Positions 14,909 through 15,517 of a stretch of DNA of 15,517 nucleotides are shown in pieces (the first letter of the stretch is position 1; the number at the start of each line of letters is the position of its first letter). Below the pieces are notes generated by a model that had not been told where the DNA came from, searched no databases, and saw only the letters and a program-made list of their open reading frames with translations. Source of the DNA: Candidatus Zixiibacteriota bacterium (GTDB taxonomy: Bacteria; Zixibacteria; MSB-5A5; GN15; PGXB01); the NCBI GenBank assembly GCA_003641425.1, contig QNAH01000014.1, positions 1 to 15,517 of the forward strand. The letters are read 5' to 3'. A program made the position numbers and the translations under genes.

Positions 14909-15062
14909 ATAGAGCAATAATCTGCTCAGGATAGATATACAACTGAAAAAGGAGCGGGCGCCTGATTAATATAAATGATAGAGGAACGATTTCGCACCTG
15001 AAGCGTATTGTATTATATTGAAGAATATATTACCGAAAAGACGATGGTCAAATTGTGGAATA

Positions 15063-15209
15063 ATGCTTAAGCGACTGCTTTTAATATTTATAATTTCTTT
15101 CTGTTCATTATTCAGGTCCGCGTTTCATGCTTCTTCCGGTATTGTTGAAGGGGCCGTAACCGATTATGACACCGATGATTTCTCGGTAGATTTTGGCTTC
15201 GATTTTTGA
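15063..15209 (+). CDS. Possible small secreted peptide or fragment
   Basis: 48 codons: MLKRLLLIFIISFCSLF... gives a plausible signal peptide (basic N-terminus, hydrophobic core, cleavage near HAS), leaving about 22 acidic residues beginning SGIVEGAVTDYDT. That pattern resembles the first strand of carboxypeptidase-regulatory-like domains (GxVxGxVTD), so this could be the stub of a once longer secreted protein; I see no continuation in the other frames before the convergent gene. There is no strong Shine-Dalgarno. An upstream in-frame TTG at 15018 is less likely. Uncertain that it is translated. Confidence 0.3.
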   Translation: MLKRLLLIFIISFCSLFRSAFHASSGIVEGAVTDYDTDDFSVDFGFDF

Positions 15210-15241
15210 TGTTACGGCTGAAATCGGTAATCGGGAAATGT

Positions 15242-15517
15242 CTATTTTTTCAACCCCGCGGCAGAATATATATTACTGATTATCAGATCATTCAACGAGT
15301 TTGCATTGTCGGGCCGGGCCGCGGTGGTCAGATAATCCCCTGAGATTTCTTTCAAACGTTCCATTTCATCTTCAGCACTGTTTTGTTCGCTCATTATTAT
15401 AAGTGTTTTTGCATTAAGGGGCTGTATTCCGTCAACGCCGTAGCGGTCATACGGGAATCCGGTAAGTTTTTTGTACCACCAGTAATATACCATTTTATAC
15501 AACGGAATCGTGAATGC
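15242..15517 (-). CDS. C-terminal part of an unrecognised protein (continues past the window)
   Basis: Open on the minus strand from the window edge to TAG at 15242-15244; codons upstream of the in-frame TTG (15502) and ATG (15493) remain open and neither start has a Shine-Dalgarno, so the 5' part is probably outside. About 91 residues are visible: an aromatic-rich start (MVYYWWYKKLTGFPYDRYG), a hydrophobic strand (AKTLIIM), and an acidic, probably helical tail (EQNSAEDEMERLKEI) ending AAGLKK. I do not recognise a family. Amino-acid use looks protein-like. Convergent with the preceding small ORF. Confidence 0.55.
   Translation of the reverse strand, partial: AFTIPLYKMVYYWWYKKLTGFPYDRYGVDGIQPLNAKTLIIMSEQNSAEDEMERLKEISGDYLTTAARPDNANSLNDLIISNIYSAAGLKK

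Larger units (their letters stand above)
14557..15062. other. Gene-poor interval containing the candidate RNA unit
   Basis: About 500 nt with no credible protein gene. 14557-14640 shows only a G-rich patch near 14591. 14633-14908 is the promoter, structured RNA and terminator unit described separately. 14909-15062 is AT-rich and holds an AAGGAG near 14948 followed only by an 8-codon frame (ATG 14975), which I do not call. Confidence 0.6.

Noticed and set aside
1..15517. CRISPR array, insertion sequence, prophage or defence system
   Set aside because: I saw no regularly spaced direct repeats, transposase, integrase, phage or defence-type motifs in any frame.

Overview
The window reads as an origin-proximal piece of a Gram-negative bacterial chromosome. 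This rests on a YidC with a large periplasmic domain, a signal-peptide-bearing outer-membrane beta-barrel, and the conserved block yidC-mnmE-mnmG-rsmG-parA-parB with parS sites inside it. No gene identifies the phylum. The combination of ParABS, LytM peptidase, bactofilin, MoxR/DUF58 and a Bacteroidetes/candidate-phylum-like RsmG fits an uncultured FCB-group or similar lineage, but that is inference.

Layout. Positions 1-8575 hold a tightly packed + strand block: the membrane insertase (yidC, 5' end cut by the window), the two tRNA U34-modification genes (mnmE, mnmG), 16S rRNA methyltransferase rsmG, the partition genes parA and parB, a membrane-anchored M23 (LytM) peptidase and a bactofilin. 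Two parS-type palindromes lie inside coding sequence: a perfect TGTTTCACGTGAAACA in rsmG and a 14/16 copy at the start of mnmG. The natural start of mnmE is out of frame with its body, and the mismatch falls exactly at an A10 run. Positions 8576-8817 are a 242-bp spacer with a perfect DnaA box plus near-matches on both strands and an AT-rich stretch, a candidate oriC or other DnaA-binding locus.

From 8818 on the gene content is looser: a MoxR AAA+ ATPase; a small four-helix membrane protein with a very acidic extracytoplasmic loop; about 890 bp without a convincing gene but with several palindromic elements and a near-consensus promoter; a minus-strand beta-barrel protein with its own terminator; a DUF58/vWA protein whose promoter predicts a leaderless mRNA; and a secreted DUF4412-like protein fused to ankyrin repeats. 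MoxR and DUF58, normally adjacent partners, are split here by about 2.6 kb.

The most novel-looking part is 14659-14908. A fully consensus sigma70 promoter (TTGACA, 17 bp, TATAAT, AT-rich upstream) and a strong intrinsic terminator bracket about 215 nt with no ORF but with several helices that can be drawn by hand: a candidate non-coding RNA. The window ends with a doubtful small secreted peptide and the 3' part of an unrecognised minus-strand gene.

How the genes work together: ParA/ParB/parS segregate origins. The co-transcribed LytM peptidase and bactofilin suggest a link between origin anchoring, cell shape and wall remodelling. YidC, MnmE/MnmG and RsmG are the usual ori-proximal housekeeping set for membrane-protein insertion and translation fidelity.
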